This document shows, piece after piece, positions 45,326 to 60,138 of a DNA stretch of 64,000 nucleotides. Source of the DNA: Xestospongia bergquistia (Eukaryota > Porifera > Demospongiae > Haplosclerida > Petrosiidae); NCBI GenBank assembly GCA_963965975.1, contig OZ014421.1:4701001-4765000 (forward strand). Reading direction: 5' to 3'. Made by a program: the position numbers and the translations under genes. The notes under the pieces are model-generated. The model ran no database searches. It saw only the letters and a list, made by a program, of their open reading frames with translations, and was not told the origin of the DNA. Every line of letters begins with the position of its first letter. Within the stretch, counting starts at the first letter, position 1.

Positions 45326-48300
45326 GGCTCAAAACTCCAGAAAGTTCTAATAAAGCCCATTAAATGCTTACTGAAGACTAGAATTCTGTGTAGTATTATC
45401 GACTTCACGTCAAGTTTCTTATTTATTTAACTAAGTCAGAATGGGCAACCAGTTGACAATGCACAAATTCTTCCTCTGAGAGCTACTTCAGTGAGCTACC
45501 AGACTATGGCAAACCTTTCAGGTATGTTGGTATTTGTTTTAGCTCCACTACTACCCACATTGTTCTAGTCTTGGAGTACAAGTTTATGAAAGTGGCTCGT
45601 TCAAAGTATAAGTAAGCAAGTGTGTCATATAATACAGCAGCTGTCTCTTATTTGTTGCTATAGTGACGCACAAGTACTGAAGTTGTAGTCAAAATATTTC
45701 CCAAAATTGACTCGTCAGTTCAACTTCAATTTTATGAAAAACGACTTCACGGTAAGAGGATAACTCCAGTTCATTTAGTTTAATTAACAATTAATTAACC
45801 TAATTAATTAAAGTTGTGGATTAAACAATACTTAATATTAGCATGTTAATCTAAGCTACTAATATTGGTGTATAATTTGACCTTTGTTGTCATTAGAGAT
45901 ACAAATACGAACTCATGGAATATCTAATGTTTTGCCATATCAACACTTTTGGGTAAGTTAACAATATACATTACATTGACATACTTAAATGTCACTCTAA
46001 GAGTATAATGTCATATGTACAATTAATATACAGTATACTTAATAGATTGTAGGTCTATTAAATAAGTGTTTTCACCTTTTATGAAGCAGGCTGCAATATG
46101 CTACTAAAGTAGCAGATTAGGAGAATATAAATTAGATATAGGACACCTCTGCAATAAACAAATCTGTGTCCTTGTTAATACCAAAAGAAGGGATGCCCCT
46201 TGTAATTAAAAGACTACAGATGTGTTGTTACATTTCAACTGTAGACTTTTATTTGGTACTGTTATAACTTTAGGACTCTGATAAAGCTGCTTTCAATGTG
46301 AGACAACACATTCATTACCAATCTCTATGATAGGATCAGGTAAGACTTAATATACACATTAATATAATGTAACGTTCTTTATTGTCATAGTACTCGTCCA
46401 TATTTGAATAATATTGAGAAAAAATGGATAGTCTTTCAATTGTTGAAAGCATTAGAAGAATGTCATTCAAAAAAAGTAAATATTTTTGAGTTAATTATTT
46501 TTATTATTAAAAAATTTAAAGATATATCATGGAGATATTAAAACTGAAATGTCTTATTGACAGGATGGATTGGTAAATAGATGGACAGAATGATGGATAT
46601 AAGAACTCTCTTCTTTATAGGGTACTGTTAACAGACTTTGCTAGTTTCAAACCAACTTTACTACCAGCTGTATGTTATAAGTTATTATAATGTCATTATA
46701 AGTTTTCTACTTGCAGGACAATCCAGCAGATTACGCTTTCTTCTTTGACACTTCTCGAAGAAGAACATGCTATATTGCTCCTGAAAGGTAGCTAGTCATA
46801 TATTCACTCATGTCTATTTCTCCATTTCTGTAGATTTGTCCTTGGTAACTTTGGTAACTATTCTCATGGGCACGTTGCTATGGATACTATACAGAGGAAT
46901 AAACACTACAGCCCTTTATCATATGCAATGGACATATTCTCTTTGGGGTAAGACATAAAGAAATGACAGACAAAGAGACATACAAACAAACTGACAAAGA
47001 ATAGTTAATTATCTCCATCTTTTATATCTAGGTGTGTAATTGCTGAATTATTTTTAGATGGGCAACAGCTCTTCGATTTAAGTCAATTGTTGGATTATAT
47101 TCAAAAGGAATATTCACCAGAACCACTTCTTAAAGGGATTAATGATAAACATGTCAAAGTAAGATTATTAACACCGAATGAATATTAACTAATGGTTGCC
47201 ATAGCGAATGATACGTCACATGATTCAATTAAAAGCAACAGACAGAATGGAGCTGAGAAATATCTAGCAACATATAAAGGTAAATATACGATATAGTAGA
47301 ATATCATAAATGTTTTGATTGGATGTAGTTAGTTGTTCTTCTCATTATTAACTCTTGTCACGTACATTGAATGTAGTGTTTTGTTTTGTTTTCTGTTTGT
47401 TTCTTTCCAAAACAATTATATTTAGTTTCATTATTGTATTTTGTGATAATTTTAATTCCCAAAATATCTTATATGGTATATTATCTATTACATTACAGGA
47501 CTTATATTTCCTGAATATTTTTATTCTTTTCTTCACGACTATTTTAAATCTTTTACAAGTGTCTCTCAACTCACTCCGGATCAATTCATTAAAAAGTAAA
47601 GACACAATTTATAAAGAGAAACATTTATTTCATCATTAGTTATATGGAGATATTGAGGCCATTTTAGCAAACCTATTTCTGAACCGGAAGCTCCAGGACA
47701 GAGAAACAGGCTATGGTGGTATGTCTGAATATGTTATTGAAACATATAATATTTATATATTTATTTTTAGATGTTCTTGTCATTGTTTAGCTGTTATTAC
47801 ATCAAATTTAAGAGTAGCTCAAGTAAGCGAGTATAGGAATGAAAGCATTGGAATGAAGTGTATAAAAATTAAATAATTGGAATAGAAGTTTAAAGTAATA
47901 CTGAATAAACTTAAGACAAACCTGGAATGATAGGAATGAGATGTTGAAACTATAGTTATATCTATTCTATTTAGTTTGCAGCGTCAAATTACAAGCCTGG
48001 AAATGATGAAAAGTATTGCACAATACATTCAAGATGAGACTATTTTAGAGAGAATTGTACCCTTCTTGGTATGTTGTATTGATATATTGTGTTCTGTATA
48101 TCATGTCTTTGGTATTTTACTTCTCTTGTTGTACTTAGCATCTGTTGATCAAAGACAATTGGTGTTCAGTGCGCGCTGAGGCTGTGAGAACTTTGTCATT
48201 TTGTCTCAGTATTATTAGAAGAGTTCCTAGAAGGTACAAGGCATATTATATAATAATTCAATAATAAAATTTCTCTACATATAGTGATTTTAATCTTTTT

Positions 48301-48605
48301 CCTGAATATATATTGCCAGTTGTGGTTAGTAGAATAAATAGACAGTTACTATTATCACACATATAATGGGTAAATTTGAAAAAGAATTTCCCACATGATC
48401 TATGCCATATTGGACATGCGCATGGGATGTGTGTGTAGTTATAAAGTAATGCAGTAACAGGTTATTTTCTTTGTCTCAACATACTATACCAGTGACAGAT
48501 AACTGATAATTTAGTGCCAAAATTAAAACCATTAAGTGCTGTTTGCATAGTACAGGGGTGTGGTCATGTTGGTAATAAGGCACAATGCAAAGAGAGGTGC
48601 TTTTT

Positions 48606-48851
48606 CATAGGTGTAGGACAGGGGAGGGGCACAGGAGCACGTGCCCCCCAATATTTTGGTATATTGTGAGATGGTTTCACAATCAACTGATTTAAATTAG
48701 AAACTTTTCAAAAAGTTTTGTCAGTGTAAATGACAGAAAAAGGTTTTATTTTGGTTGTTTTGGAAATACCTCATTGTTAAACTGAACAATGTTAAAATAT
48801 TACATAGGTGCCCCCACCCCCTTCAATGACAAAATTGTTCCTATACCTATG
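48606..48851. mobile_element. MITE-like element, copy of 38,487-38,736 in the inverted segment
   Basis: Same terminal repeats (CATAGGTGTAGGACAG... and ...TTGTTCCTATACCTATG), reversed, with several single-base losses in the G-rich part. Confidence 0.7.
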
Positions 48852-49812
48852 TCTTTTATTTCTAGTTTGTACAAGAATAGAGTTATATTTATTAACTTAA
48901 TTTCATACAATCCGGAAATGTTTGTGCTATATAAATTTTCTTGGTTGCTTATAATGACAAAAATATGACCTAACAAACTATAATGATAATATGCATAACC
49001 ACTAATAAAACAAAAATTGATATTCACAAAATTTTGCCAATTACAGTAATGCTCAAATTCTTAGTAATCACAATGTTAGTTATATTATAATCATTAGTAT
49101 TATAGAATGAACTGATCTCTCCTATAATCTTAGTTTCATTACAATCCCTAGTCTACTATGATAGAATAACTGATCTCTCCTATAATCTTAGTTTCATTAC
49201 AATCCCTAGTCTACTATGATAGAGTGAACTGAGCTTTCTTTATATTATTAGTTCACTGTTCCTAAAGATATTGATGTTGAAGTTCCGTATTGCTTTAGCT
49301 GAATCTGTGGCTGATTTAGCACTTAGCGCTCTGAGGTTAGAGTGAACTTTAAAGTGGAAGACTATTTACTGATGTATAGATTCCTAGAGTTAGCTCAATT
49401 ACAAATAAATCAAGAGGCATCTGATGAAAATACCAGCGTCCATTATCAGGTATCTTTCCATTTATATGCCATTCATCCATCTATTCATCTGTCTGTCCAC
49501 ATGTATCTATTTAATCTACCAAGATTCAAGGAACTTATGATGCTGAATTGGGACAACTTCATGATTCATTTCATTCTATTATTATGCATTTGCTCAGTGA
49601 TGATGTAAGATTAATAATATGTTATTTATAATTCATTATAATGTGTTGCTCTGATTTTTAAAACTGTACCTCATAATGCTCTATTTTATGTTACTATTTA
49701 GGATACTAATGTTAAAAGAGCTTTCTTAATTCATAGTGCTGGCAAGTTGTGTGTGTTCTTTGGAGCTCAGAAAGGTATCTAGTTATTATAGTGTCATTTA
49801 ATATACACACAT

Positions 49813-49943
49813 ACTCTCTCTCTGTCTTTCTCTATCTCTCTCTGTCTTTTTCTCTGTCTCTCTCTCTGTCTCTCTATCTGTCTCTCTCTCTCTCTCTTTC
49901 TCTCTGTCTCTGTCTCTGTCTCTCTTCTCTCTCTCTCTCTCTG

Positions 49944-49977
<34 letters not shown>

Positions 49978-49985
49978 TCTCTCCC
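49813..49985. repeat. (TC)n microsatellite, inverted copy of 37,349-37,526
   Basis: TCTCTC/TCTGTC run of slightly different length from the direct copies. Confidence 0.9.
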
Positions 49986-51068
49986 TCCAGCTAAAGAGAT
50001 AATTTTATCACACATGATCACATTTTTAAATGATAAGGTTGAGTTAACAATTATGATAACATTTTATGTATCCATTTTCAATATAGAACAATTGGGAGCT
50101 ACATGCTTCATTTTTTGATGCTATTGTTGATGTTGTTACTCATGTAGGCCAAAGAAGTCTGGATATTTTAGAAGCTCTCTTACAGCAAGTACGCTATAAT
50201 AATATGATTTTTTTGTCACTCAACCCTCCTCCTTTCTATTAGGGTCTCAGTGATCCTGAGGAAGCTGTTATTTGTGAAGCTATCAATGCTATGACTGTGC
50301 TATGTGATAGAGGTCTATTTGACCTACGCTTTCTTCTCTCATGTTTGCAACAAATTGTGCCCTTTCTAGCTCATCCAGTGAGCACCACACACACATTCTT
50401 ACTGCTACACCACCTCTACTGAAGTAAAACATATATTTTCAATAATTTTTAATAATTACTGCTATGTTGTGGTAATTCTGCTAATAATTAAATGTTTTTT
50501 TTCCTTTACTAGAATATTTGGGCTCGTTATGGAGCCATTGGTTTTGTTTAGCAGCTGCTAACAAGCTAGATGATATAGACTCTATATGTTACATAGTCCC
50601 ACTAATACAACCCTTTCTAGACTATCCTATATTGAATTTGGATGACACAGTAGGACTCCTATACTTCAACTGTCATTGTTTTTTTATATTATATTTATAG
50701 TTAGTATTATTGAATGCTTTAAAGGACCCTATACCTCGTGCTGTACTGGACTATATATTGAAACAGCCGAATATGGACAGTCTTTTTGAATGGTAGAAGA
50801 TACATTACATTTATTAGTAATGTAACTGGTTTTGCTTCAAATGTCTTTTTTCTTGCATGTCTACTAGTTTAGCAAAAATTGAATTTAGTAAAAGAATTGG
50901 AATGGAATCTGAGACTTTTACTTTAGCTGATGTTGATCCTATTCAACAACAAGTGTGTTTGAATTTATTATGATGTTAATACACTGTTTGTTTGGTACAT
51001 AGTTTTTTAAGAAGTTGATAATGCTGGGTCTTCAAAATCATCACGAAAAACAATTATTGGTAATTTCT

Positions 51069-51071
<3 letters not shown>

Positions 51072-51106
<35 letters not shown>
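51072..51106. repeat. (TC)n microsatellite, inverted copy of 36,232-36,274
   Basis: TC run, shorter and with a TTC interruption compared with the direct copies. Confidence 0.9.
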
Positions 51107-51111
<5 letters not shown>

Positions 51112-51291
51112 ATTTATTTTAATTTATGTAGGTATTAAAGAGCAAATATTCAAACAACACAGCAACAGACAACAGTAAGTCTATTGTAAATGATGTTATG
51201 TGTACAGTGAATGAGTTAAAATAGCACACACTATCAAAACAAAACTACTAATAATATACAATTAATATTAATGACTTAATAGCACACCTGA

Positions 51292-51918
51292 CCTCTACTA
51301 ATAATATATAATTGTACACACTGCCCCTACTAATAATATATAATTGTACACACTACCCCTACTAATAATATATAATTGTACACACTGCCCCTACTAATAA
51401 TATATAATTGTACACAGTGCCCCTACTAATAATATATAATTGTACACACTACCCCTACTAATAATATATAATTGTACACACTGCCCTTACTAATAATATA
51501 TAATGTACACACTGCCCCTACTAATAATATATAATTGTACACACTACCCCTACTAATAATATATAATTGTACACACTGCCCCTACTAATAATATATAATT
51601 GTACACAGTGCCCCTACTAATAATATATCATTGTACACACTACCCCTACTAATAATATATAATTGTACACACTGCCCTTACTAATAATATATAATTGTAC
51701 ACACTGCCCCTACTAATAATATATAATTGTACACACTACCCCTACTAATAATATATAATTGTACACACTACCCCTACTAATAATATATAATTGTACACAC
51801 TACCCCTACTAATAATATATAATTGTACACACTGCCCCTACTAATAATATATAATTGTACCCACTGCCCCTACTAATAATATATAATTGTATACGCTGCC
51901 CCTACTAATAATATAAAA
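51292..51918. repeat. 32-bp minisatellite, inverted copy
   Basis: Units read TAATAATATATAATTGTACACACTGCCCCTAC. Unit order is that of 35,421-36,045 reversed, with isolated changes (TATAATGTACAC loses a T; ATATCATTG). Confidence 0.9.
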
Positions 51919-52096
51919 TCACTACTATTGTATTAAAAGCACATATTTGGGAACAGTTGACATGGTAGATTGTAGTAAAGTGATGAAATATTGTTTTTAA
52001 AGCATTATAATTGTTTGAAAATCACATACAAATTTCTATACACATTAGTTACACTTTGGTTGTGTTTTCATTCCTCAATAAATATTGATGTTTCAG

Positions 52097-52275
52097 TTTA
52101 CCGTAAATGTCAAAATTTTTGCCGCTCAAACTTTCGCGCGGAAAATTTTCCCGAACTCATAATTTTACGTTTTGTGTCAACCATGAAAATTTGATTATTA
52201 TTATTAATTATTCGCGAGTCTAATTTTTGCGTTTTGTGTCAACCGCACCTCGAAAATTTTGACATTTACAGTAAA
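52097..52275. mobile_element. MITE-like element, copy of 35,061-35,240 in the inverted segment
   Basis: TTTACCGTAAATGTCAAAAT at the left and ...ACATTTACAGTAAA at the right, reversed relative to the intact gene. Confidence 0.8.
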
Positions 52276-53270
52276 ATTAACTGAATTTGTTGTGGTAGGA
52301 GCGCTGAAGGAGAGCCCCTTCCTGTTCCTTTCCGAGGCGTAGTTGACCTCAAAGAACTACAACAAGTTCTTCCACGATCAATATCTCTTACATATGAAAG
52401 TATTAGTCAACCACAATCTGTATCCACTAATAAGTCAAGGTATGTACTTGTTTAAAGAATATTGAATTAATAGTTGTATTTATTTTGTGGATTTTTGTTA
52501 ATAGAAGAGGCAGTAGCAAGACCACTCATCAGTTACAGCTGGTAATATTGATGATTTCATTTAATAATAGATTGTAGAGGGTATTTGTCAGCCTAGCTCC
52601 ATCTTTGAGGATAATATAAGCTCAATCTTTAATAACCTTAATGCCTTAAGTTCTGGTTATTAAAAGTAATTGACTGTCTATTAAAATCTAAAATTCATAA
52701 ACCTAATAACATAAACACAGACAATTTATCAAGTTATCAAACATTAACCCCCATTCCTGGTTCTGGTAAAGAAATAAGTAATCAATGTCAATAAATTGGT
52801 AATATTTGATAACTTGATAAATTGTCTGTGTTTATGTTATTAGGTTTATGAATTTTAGATTTTAATAGACAGTCAATTACTTTTAATAACCAGAACTTAA
52901 GGCATTAAGGTTATTAAAGATTGAGCTTATATTATCCTCAAAGATGGAGCTAGGCTGACAAATACCCTCTACAATCTATTATTAAATGAAATCATCAATA
53001 TTACCAGCTGTAACTGATGAGTGGTCTTGCTACTGCCTCTTCTATTAACAAAAATCCACAAAATAAATACAACTATTAATTCAATATTCTTTAAACAAGT
53101 ACATACCTTGACTTATTAGTGGATACAGATTGTGGTTGACTAATACTTTCATATGTAAGAGATATTGATCGTGGAAGAACTTGTTGTAGTTCTTTGAGGT
53201 CAACTACGCCTCGGAAAGGAACAGGAAGGGGCTCTCCTTCAGCGCTCCTACCACAACAAATTCAGTTAAT

Positions 53271-53450
53271 TTTACTGTAAATGTCAAAATTTTCGAGGTG
53301 CGGTTGACACAAAACGCAAAAATTAGACTCGCGAATAATTAATAATTAATAATCAAATTTTCATGGTTGACACAAAACGTAAAATTATGAGTTCGGGAAA
53401 ATTTTCCGCGCGAAAGTTTGAGCGGCAAAAATTTTGACATTTACGGTAAA
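53271..53450. mobile_element. MITE-like element, direct copy of 35,061-35,240
   Basis: Identical sequence at offset 18,210. Confidence 0.8.
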
Positions 53451-53630
53451 CTGAAACATCAATATTTATTGAGGAATGAAAACACAACCAAAGTGTAACT
53501 AATGTGTATAGAAATTTGTATGTGATTTCAAACAATTATAATGCTTTAAAAACAATATTTCATCACTTTACTACAATCTACCATGTCAACTGTTCCCAAA
53601 TATGTGCTTTTAATACAATAGTAGTGATTT

Positions 53631-54255
53631 TATATTATTAGTAGGGGCAGCGTATACAATTATATATTATTAGTAGGGGCAGTGGGTACAATTATATATT
53701 ATTAGTAGGGGCAGTGTGTACAATTATATATTATTAGTAGGGGTAGTGTGTACAATTATATATTATTAGTAGGGGTAGTGTGTACAATTATATATTATTA
53801 GTAGGGGTAGTGTGTACAATTATATATTATTAGTAGGGGCAGTGTGTACAATTATATATTATTAGTAAGGGCAGTGTGTACAATTATATATTATTAGTAG
53901 GGGTAGTGTGTACAATTATATATTATTAGTAGGGGCACTGTGTACAATTATATATTATTAGTAGGGGCAGTGTGTACAATTATATATTATTAGTAGGGGT
54001 AGTGTGTACAATTATATATTATTAGTAGGGGCAGTGTGTACAATTATATATTATTAGTAAGGGCAGTGTGTACAATTATATATTATTAGTAGGGGTAGTG
54101 TGTACAATTATATATTATTAGTAGGGGCACTGTGTACAATTATATATTATTAGTAGGGGCAGTGTGTACAATTATATATTATTAGTAGGGGTAGTGTGTA
54201 CAATTATATATTATTAGTAGGGGCAGTGTGTACAATTATATATTATTAGTAGAGG
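53631..54255. repeat. 32-bp minisatellite, direct copy of 35,421-36,045
   Basis: Same unit count and the same order of variants. Real independent minisatellites would be expected to differ in length. Confidence 0.95.
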
Positions 54256-54436
54256 TCAGGTGTGCTATTAAGTCATTAATATTAATTGTATATTATTAGT
54301 AGTTTGTTTTGATAGTGTGTGCTATTTTAAACTCATTCACTGTACACATAACATCATTTACAATAGACTTACTGTTGTCTGTTGCTGTGTTGTTTGAATA
54401 TTTGCTCTTTTAATACCTACATAAATTAAAATAAAT

Positions 54437-54441
<5 letters not shown>

Positions 54442-54484
<43 letters not shown>
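54442..54484. repeat. (GA)n microsatellite, direct copy of 36,232-36,274
   Basis: Same GA run length as the first copy, at offset 18,210. Confidence 0.95.
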
Positions 54485-54486
<2 letters not shown>

Positions 54487-55558
54487 TACCAATAATTGTT
54501 TTTCGTGATGATTTTGAAGACCCAGCATTATCAACTTCTTAAAAAACTATGTACCAAACAAACAGTGTATTAACATCATAATAAATTCAAACACACTTGT
54601 TGTTGAATAGGATCAACATCAGCTAAAGTAAAAGTCTCAGATTCCATTCCAATTCTTTTACTAAATTCAATTTTTGCTAAACTAGTAGACATGCAAGAAA
54701 AAAGACATTTGAAGCAAAACCAGTTACATTACTAATAAATGTAATGTATCTTCTACCATTCAAAAAGACTGTCCATATTCGGCTGTTTCAATATATAGTC
54801 CAGTACAGCACGAGGTATAGGGTCCTTTAAAGCATTCAATAATACTAACTATAAATATAATATAAAAAAACAATGACAGTTGAAGTATAGGAGTCCTACT
54901 GTGTCATCCAAATTCAATATAGGATAGTCTAGAAAGGGTTGTATTAGTGGGACTATGTAACATATAGAGTCTATATCATCTAGCTTGTTAGCAGCTGCTA
55001 AAACAAAACCAATGGCTCCATAACGAGCCCAAATATTCTAGTAAAGGAAAAAAACATTTAATTATTAGCAGAATTACCACAACATAGCAGTAATTATTAA
55101 AAATTATTGAAAATATATGTTTTACTTCAGTAGAGGTGGTGTAGCAGTAAGAATGTGTGTGTGGTGCTCACTGGATGAGCTAGAAAGGGCACAATTTGTT
55201 GCAAACATGAGAGAAGAAAGCGTAGGTCAAATAGACCTCTATCACATAGCACAGTCATAGCATTGATAGCTTCACAAATAACAGCTTCCTCAGGATCACT
55301 GAGACCCTAATAGAAAGGAGGAGGGTTGAGTGACAAAAAAATCATATTATTATAGCGTACTTGCTGTAAGAGAGCTTCTAAAATATCCAGACTTCTTTGG
55401 CCTACATGAGTAACAACATCAACAATAGCATCAAAAAATGAAGCATGTAGCTCCCAATTGTTCTATATTGAAAATGGATACATAAAATGTTATCATAATT
55501 GTTAACTCAACCTTATCATTTAAAAATGTGATCATGTGTGATAAAATTATCTCTTTAG

Positions 55559-55571
55559 CTGGAGGGAGAGA

Positions 55572-55649
<78 letters not shown>

Positions 55650-55736
55650 AAGAGAGAGAGAGAGAGACAGATAGAGAGACAGAGAGAGAGACAGAGAAAA
55701 AGACAGAGAGAGATAGAGAAAGACAGAGAGAGAGTA
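55559..55736. repeat. (GA)n microsatellite, direct copy of 37,349-37,526
   Basis: Same length and same CAGAGA interruptions as the first copy. Confidence 0.95.
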
Positions 55737-56696
55737 TGTGTGTATATTAAATGACACTATAATAACTAGATACCTTTCTGAGCTCCAAAGAACACACACA
55801 ACTTGCCAGCACTATGAATTAAGAAAGCTCTTTTAACATTAGTATCCTAAATAGTAACATAAAATAGAGCATTATGAGGTACAGTTTTAAAAATCAGAGC
55901 AACACATTATAATGAATTATAAATAACATATTATTAATCTTACATCATCACTGAGCAAATGCATAATAATAGAATGAAATGAATCATGAAGTTGTCCCAA
56001 TTCAGCATCATAAGTTCCTTGAATCTTGGTAGATTAAATAGATACATGTGGACAGACAGATGAATAGATGGATGAATGGCATATAAATGGAAAGATACCT
56101 GATAATGGACGCTGGTATTTTCATCAGATGCCTCTTGATTTATTTGTAATTGAGCTAACTCTAGGAATCTATACATCAGTAAATAGTCTTCACTTTAAAG
56201 TTCACTCTAACCTCAGAGCGCTAAGTGCTAAATCAGCCACAGATTCAGCTAAAGCAATACGAACTTCAACATCAATATCTTTAGGAACAGTGAACTAATA
56301 ATATAAAGAAAGCTCAGTTCACTCTATCATAGTAGACTAGGGATTGTAATGAAACTAAGATTATAGGAGAGATCAGTTCATTCTATCATAGTAGACTAGG
56401 GATTGTAATGAAACTAAGATTATAGGAGAGATCAGTTCATTCTATAATACTAATGATTATAATATAACTAACATTGTGATTACTAAGAATTTGAGCATTA
56501 CTGTAAATTGGCAAAATTTTGTGAATATCAATTTTTGTTTTATTAGTGGTTATGCATATTATCATTATAGTTTGTTAGGTCATATTTTTGTCATTATAAG
56601 CAACCAAGAAAATTTATATAGCACAAACATTTCCGGATTGTATGAAATTAAGTTAATAAATATAACTCTATTCTTGTACAAACTAGAAATAAAAGA

Positions 56697-56946
56697 CATA
56701 GGTATAGGAACAATTTTGTCATTGAAGGGGGTGGGGGCACCTATGTAATATTTTAACATTGTTCAGTTTAACAATGAGGTATTTCCAAAACAACCAAAAT
56801 AAAACCTTTTTCTGTCATTTACACTGACAAAACTTTTTGAAAAGTTTCTAATTTAAATCAGTTGATTGTGAAACCATCTCACAATATACCAAAATATTGG
56901 GGGGCACGTGCTCCCTGTGCCCCCCTCCCCTGTTCCTACACCTATG
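56697..56946. mobile_element. MITE-like element, direct copy of 38,487-38,736
   Basis: Identical terminal repeats and interior at offset 18,210. Confidence 0.75.
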
Positions 56947-59900
56947 AAAAAGCACCTCTCTTTGCATTGTGCCTTATTACCAACATGACCACACCCCTGT
57001 ACTATGCAAACAGCACTTAACTGGTTTTAATTTTGGCACTAAATTATCAGTTATCTGTCACTGGTATAGTATGTTGAGACAAAGAAAATAACCTGTTACT
57101 GCATTACTTTATAACTACACACACATCCCATGCAGCATGTCCAATATGGCATAGATCATGTGGGAAATTCTTTTTCAAATTTACCCATTATATGTGTGAT
57201 AATAGTAACTGTCTATTTATTCTACTAACCACAACTGGCAATATATATTCAGGAAAAAGATTAAAATCACTATATGTAGAGAAATTTTATTATTGAATTA
57301 TTATATAATATGCCTTGTACCTTCTAGGAACTCTTCTAATAATACTGAGACAAAATGACAAAGTTCTCACAGCCTCAGCGCGCACTGAACACCAATTGTC
57401 TTTGATCAACAGATGCTAAGTACAACAAGAGAAGTAAAATACCAAAGACATGATATACAGAACACAATATATCAATACAAACATACCAAGAAGGGTACAA
57501 TTCTCTCTAAAATAGTCTCATCTTGAATGTATTGTGCAATACTTTTCATCATTTCCAAGGCTTGTAATTTTGACGCTGCAAACTAAATAGAATAGATATA
57601 ACTATAGTTTCAACATCTCATTCCTATCATTCCAGGTTTGTCTTAAGTTTATTCAGTATTACTTTAAACTTCTATTCCAATTATTTAATTTTTATACACT
57701 TCATTCCAATGCTTTCATTCCTATACTCGCTTACTTGAGCTACTCTTAAATTTGATGTAATAACAGCTAAAACAATGACAAGAACATCTAAAAATAAATA
57801 TATAAATATTATATGTTTCAATAACATATTCAGACATACCACCATAGCCTGTTTCTCTGTCCTGGAGCTTCCGGTTCAGAAATAGGTTTGCTAAAATGGC
57901 CTCAATATCTCCATATAACCTAATGATGAAATAAATGTTTCTCTTTATAAATTGTGTCTTTACTTTTTAATGAATTGATCCGGAGTGAGTTGAGAGACAC
58001 TTGTAAAAGATTTAAAATAGTCGTGAAGAAAAGAATAAAAATATTCAGGAAATATAAGTCCTGTAATGTAATAGATAATATACCATATAAGATATTTTGG
58101 GAATTAAAATTATCACAAAATACAATAATGAAACTAAATATAATTGTTTTGGAAAGAAACAAACAGAAAACAAAACAAAACACTACATTCAATGTACGTG
58201 ACAAGAGTTAATAATGAGAAGAACAACTAACTACATCCAATCAAAACATTTTATGATATTCTACTATATCGTATATTTACCTTTATATGTTGCTAGATAT
58301 TTCTCAGCTCTCATTCTGTCTGTTGCTTTTAATTGAATCATGTGACGTATCATTCGCTATGGCAACCATTAGTTAATATTCATTCGGTGTTAATAATCTT
58401 ACTTTGACATGTTTATCATTAATCCTTTTAAGAAGTGGTTCTGGTGAATATTCCTTTTGAATATAATCCAACAATTGACTTAAATCGAAGAGCTGTTGCC
58501 CATCTAAAAATAATTCAGCAATTACACACCTAGATATAAAAGATGGAGATAATTAACTATTCTTTTGTCAGTTTGTTTGTATGTCTCTTTGTCTGTCATT
58601 TCTTTATGTCTTACCCCAAAGAGAATATGTCCATTGCATATGATAAAGGGCTGTAGTGTTTATTCCTCTGTATAGTATCCATAGCAACGTGCCCATGAGA
58701 ATAGTTACCAAAGTTACCAAGGACAAATCTACAGAAATGGAGAAATAGACATGAGTGAATATATGACTAGCTACCTTTCAGGAGCAATATAGCATGTTCT
58801 TCTTCGAGAAGTGTCAAAGAAGAAAGCGTAATCTGCTGGATTGTCCTGCAAGTAGAAAACTTATAATGACATTATAATAACTTATAACATACAGCTGGTA
58901 GTAAAGTTGGTTTGAAACTAGCAAAGTCTGTTAACAGTACCCTATAAAGAAGAGAGTTCTTATATCCATCATTCTGTCCATCTATTTACCAATCCCATCC
59001 TGTCAATAAGACATTTTCAGTTTTAATATCTCCATGATATATCTTTAAATTTTTTAATAATAAAAATAATTAACTCAAAAATATTTACTTTTTTTGAATG
59101 ACATTCTTCTAATGCTTTCAACAATTGAAAGACTATCCATTTTTTCTCAATATTATTCAAATATGGACGAGTACTATGACAATAAAGAACGTTACATTAT
59201 ATTAATGTGTATATTAAGTCTTACCTGATCCTATCATAGAGATTGTAATGAATGTGTTGTCTCACAATGAAAGCAGCTTTATCAGAGTCCTAAAGTTCAT
59301 AACAGTACCAAATAAAAGTCTACAGTTGAAATGTAACAACACATCTGTAGTCTTTTAATTACAAGGGGCATCCCTTCTTTTGGTATTAACAAGGACACAG
59401 ATTTGTTTATTGCAGAGGTGTCCTATATCTAATTTATATTCTCCTAATCTGCTACTTTAGTAGCATATTGCAGCTGCTTCATAAAAGGTGAAAACACTTA
59501 TTTTAATAGACCTACAATCTATTAAGTATACTGTATATTAATTGTACATATGACATTATACTCTTAGAGTGACATTTAAGTATGTCAATGTAATGTATAT
59601 TGTTAACTTACCCAAAAGTGTTGATATGGCAAAACATTAGATATTCCATGAGTTCGTATTTGTATCTCTAATGACAACAAAGGTCAAATTATACACCAAT
59701 ATTAGTAGCTTAGATTAACATGCTAATATTAAGTATTGTTTAATCCACAACTTTAATTAATTAGGTTAATTAATTGTTAATTAAACTAAATGAACTGGAG
59801 TTATCCTCTTACCGTGAAGTCGTTTTTCATAAACTTGAAGTTGAACTGACGAGTCAATTTTGGGAAATATTTTGACTACAACTTCAGTACTTGTGCCGTC

Positions 59901-60138
59901 ACTATAGCAACAAATAAGAGACAGCTGCTGTATTATATGACACACTTGCTTACTTATACTTTGAACGAGCCACTTTCATAAACCTTGTACTCCCAAGACT
60001 AGAACAATGTGGGTAGTAGGTGGAGCTAAAACAAATACCAACATACCTGAAAGGTTTGCCATAGTCTGGTAGCTCACTGAAGTAGCTCTCCAGAGGAAGA
60101 ATTTGTGCAGGAGCAAGTGCTGTCAACTGGTTGCCCAT

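Larger units (their letters stand above)
45326..52740 (+). pseudogene. Inverted partial copy of PIK3R4 (N-terminal kinase to linker), many small indels
   Basis: This is the reverse complement of about 34,590-42,045. The copy runs from the PIK3R4 upstream region through exon 1 (~45,441) to the linker exon (~52,300-52,440); the WD40 part is absent. Differences disrupt the frame. Exon 1 lacks 12 bases and one G (CCTCTGAGAGC). The VVVK exon lacks a G (TGACGCACAAG). The catalytic exon lacks two A and one G (ACTGAAATGTC, GGATGGATTGG). Another exon gains a C (CATTACCAATC). Most changes sit in homopolymers, in exons and introns alike, which suggests low-quality sequence more than decay under relaxed selection. 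Either reading means it should not be counted as a gene. Confidence 0.85.
52741..60138 (-). pseudogene. Direct partial copy of PIK3R4 (lacks WD40 exons), near-identical to 34,531-41,928
   Basis: Every position compared equals 34,531-41,928 shifted by 18,210, including exon sequences, microsatellites and MITEs. It starts abruptly at 52,741 inside an intron, next to the inverted copy, so the C-terminal WD40 exons are missing. The start codon lies at 60136-60138 and the catalytic exon at 58990-59042. All exons present are unbroken, yet a transcript could not encode the full protein. Identity over more than 7 kb including microsatellites argues for a duplicated assembly of one locus, or else a very recent duplication. 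Confidence 0.85.
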
